Below are positions 31,426-32,946 of a stretch of 32,946 nucleotides of DNA, piece by piece. The DNA is from Anaerohalosphaeraceae bacterium. GTDB lineage: Bacteria > Planctomycetota > Phycisphaerae > Sedimentisphaerales > Anaerohalosphaeraceae. Within the stretch, counting starts at the first letter, position 1, and every line of letters begins with the position of its first letter. A program made the position numbers and the translations under genes. The stretch spans positions 69,409 to 102,354 of the forward strand of contig JBBFLK010000001.1 in the NCBI GenBank assembly GCA_037479115.1, given 5' to 3'. Below the pieces are notes generated by a model. The model was not told the origin of the DNA and did not search any database. It saw only the letters and a list, made by a program, of their open reading frames with translations.

Positions 31426-32946
31426 ATGGATACCAGAGAGATACTGAGCCGAAAAAGCCGAGTCCGCCAGGCGATGGAATGGATGAGCGAGCCGAGTTTG
31501 CAGGCGCCGGAAGACTCCGGCGGCACGTCCAGTCAGACAGCGGTGCTGGAAGAGCAGCTGCATCAGGCCCGGCAGAGACTGGCTCGGCTGGAGCAGCAGA
31601 AGGAAAACCTGTCGCTGACCTGTGCCTCGCAGGATGCCTATATTGCGCAGCTGGCTCGCGAGTTTGCCGCACTTCAGGCGGACAAAGCCCGCCAGGAGGA
31701 GGAATTGGAACGGCTGCGGGCTCATCAGACCCAATCAGCTCAGACACATCAGACGGCAGAATCGCTCCGGCGGCAGCTGGAGGAAGCCCGCGCCCGCATC
31801 TTTCATCTGGAGGAGGCGGCCCGGATTCATCAGCTGGAAGCCGGCCGCAGTCAGGATGCCCTTGGTGAGGCCCTGCGGGAAAAACAGGCGGCCCTGGAAG
31901 AAAAGCAGGCCGCTTTGGCCGCTTTGGAAAACCGAATGAATGAACTGCTCGGACGGCATCAGGAGCAGACCGCTCAGATGGAACAGGTGCAGCAGACCTG
32001 CCGGCAGCTCGAGGAGGAAAATCACGCGCTGCGGACCCGCGTGGCCGAATTGAGCGGGCAGATCGATGTGGTGCGTCTGCAGGAGGAATCGGCCCGGCAG
32101 CAGGCGGAGCAGATGCGTGCTCTGCGGAACCAGACCGCCCAGCAGCAGGAGCGAATCAGTCTGCTGGAACAGGAATTGTCGCGAGCCCGGCAGGCGGCTT
32201 GCCGGCTGGAGGAAGCCCTTCGGAATCATTATCAGAATACCGATGAACAGACCGCACGGCTTCAGCAGAAGATTACCGAGCAGGAGCGGCTCTTCCAGAA
32301 GGTGGCTGAGCAGCGGGACCAGCTGTCGCTGGAGCTGGATGACCTGCAGGAAACGCACAGCCGAATGAGGAAAGAATATGCTTCGATGCAGGCACGGCTG
32401 GCGGAGGCAAACCGGCAGCTGGAGGAATTGGCGGCTCGAAGCGGCCGAAGCGAGCAGGAACTTGAAGAGCTTCGGGCTCGGCAGCAGGAGGCGGCCGGTC
32501 TTCAGCAGCGTCTGGAGGCGGTGCAGGAGGAACTTCAGCAGGCCCGCCGGACAATTCAGCAGCTGCAGGAGATGCTGGCCGGCAGTCAGGACAAACAGGC
32601 GGCGGAATTGGCGGCCGCCCGGGAGGAGCTGCTCGAGGCCCAGAGGACGATTGCTTCACTGCAGAGCCAGCAGGTGCTTGCGCAGGAGCGCGGGCAGGCG
32701 GCCGAGCGGCTGAGCCGGGAACTGGACGAGGCCCGTCAGCGGATTCGTCATCTGGAGGAGATGCTTCACAGCGGGCAGGAGCAGTCGGCTCTGCAGAAGG
32801 CGGCTCTCGAAACCGAGCTGCAGGAGCAGCGGACGCTATGCAATACGCTGACGGCCCGGCTGCACGAGGCCGAGCAGGCCCGGCAGATGTTCGAGCAGGA
32901 ACTTGAAGAGCTTCGGGCTCGGCAGCAGGAGGCGGCCGGTCTTCAG
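31426..32946 (+). CDS. Large coiled-coil protein, open at the window end
   Basis: The frame stays open from ATG 31426 to the last base (507 codons, no stop), so it is partial at its 3' end. After a short N-terminus (about 40 residues) nearly everything is Glu/Gln/Arg/Leu/Ala heptad-like sequence, as in LEEQLHQARQRLARLEQQKE. There is no membrane helix or catalytic motif. It is a long coiled-coil protein of the SMC-like or structural kind; the family cannot be named. It contains a nearly repeated unit of 147 residues. GAGGG lies 8-9 nt before the ATG. Several other plus-strand frames here are shadows of it. Confidence 0.85.
   Translation, partial: MDTREILSRKSRVRQAMEWMSEPSLQAPEDSGGTSSQTAVLEEQLHQARQRLARLEQQKENLSLTCASQDAYIAQLAREFAALQADKARQEEELERLRAHQTQSAQTHQTAESLRRQLEEARARIFHLEEAARIHQLEAGRSQDALGEALREKQAALEEKQAALAALENRMNELLGRHQEQTAQMEQVQQTCRQLEEENHALRTRVAELSGQIDVVRLQEESARQQAEQMRALRNQTAQQQERISLLEQELSRARQAACRLEEALRNHYQNTDEQTARLQQKITEQERLFQKVAEQRDQLSLELDDLQETHSRMRKEYASMQARLAEANRQLEELAARSGRSEQELEELRARQQEAAGLQQRLEAVQEELQQARRTIQQLQEMLAGSQDKQAAELAAAREELLEAQRTIASLQSQQVLAQERGQAAERLSRELDEARQRIRHLEEMLHSGQEQSALQKAALETELQEQRTLCNTLTARLHEAEQARQMFEQELEELRARQQEAAGLQ
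32451..32505 (+). repeat. First copy of a 55-bp direct repeat in the coiled-coil gene
   Basis: It matches 32892-32946 exactly over all 55 bases. It encodes EQELEELRARQQEAAGLQ in frame. Confidence 0.95.
32892..32946 (+). repeat. Second copy of the 55-bp direct repeat, at the window edge
   Basis: The match starts at a mismatching base (T at 32891 against G at 32450) and runs to the last base of the window. The shift is 441 bp, equal to 147 codons or 21 heptads. Confidence 0.95.

Noticed and set aside
30099-31526. 475-codon minus-strand open frame over the ThuA-domain gene and tRNA
   Set aside because: It is antisense to a clear ThuA protein. Its end encodes VQDLNLWPPACRAGALAN, a common false peptide from translating the back of a tRNA-Val gene.

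Overview
The window looks like a chromosomal piece of a Gram-negative bacterium of moderately high GC, most likely a planctomycete of the Phycisphaerae type. This is inferred from the PEP-CTERM-tailed protein with autotransporter-type beta repeats, the CotH/VTC/DUF4956 trio, a ThuA-domain exported protein and the pilus gene set. There is no phage, insertion sequence or CRISPR array. Most genes are intact and closely packed, with several ATGA or TGATG start/stop overlaps.

Layout, left to right. 54-2405: exported beta-repeat protein with a PEP-CTERM tail, followed by a strong terminator and tRNA-Val(UAC). 2654-8706 (+): a sigma70-type promoter and a cobalamin riboswitch lead an apparent operon nrdD-nrdG-dcd-metE. 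It holds class III ribonucleotide reductase, its radical-SAM activase, dCTP deaminase and B12-independent methionine synthase. Two of the four steps have B12-dependent alternatives (NrdJ, MetH), so the riboswitch probably shuts down the B12-independent route when cobalamin is plentiful. 8834-10066 (+): a small Cys-rich protein and a lipoprotein glycerophosphodiesterase. 10074-10958 (-): a four-CBS-domain protein. 11146-12234 (+): an unusual fusion of a hotdog acyl-CoA thioesterase with a COQ7-like di-iron domain.

12363-26203 (-, one small + gene inside): a type IV pilus / type II secretion-like assembly locus. In transcription order: degenerate hybrid histidine kinase, PilB, [a + strand membrane protein], PilC, major pilin, two minor prepilins, PilX-like protein, PilM, PilN, PilO-like, a Soj/ParA-type ATPase, PilP-like and a PilQ-type secretin. 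The ParA-type ATPase between pilO and pilP, and the kinase that has lost its phospho-accepting His, are the odd members. A hairpin follows the major pilin gene, and the locus terminator appears to lie inside the 3' end of the convergent fusion gene.

26396-29979 (+): CotH-kinase-like protein with a large Gly/Pro-rich insert, a VTC-type polyphosphate polymerase domain protein and a DUF4956 membrane protein. 30035-30161: promoter and tRNA-Val(GAC), which has C instead of U at position 33, then a terminator. 30291-31229: ThuA-domain protein. 31426-end: an open-ended coiled-coil gene. The last 55 bases of the window exactly repeat a segment 441 bp upstream, suggesting that the window ends at an unresolved repeat.
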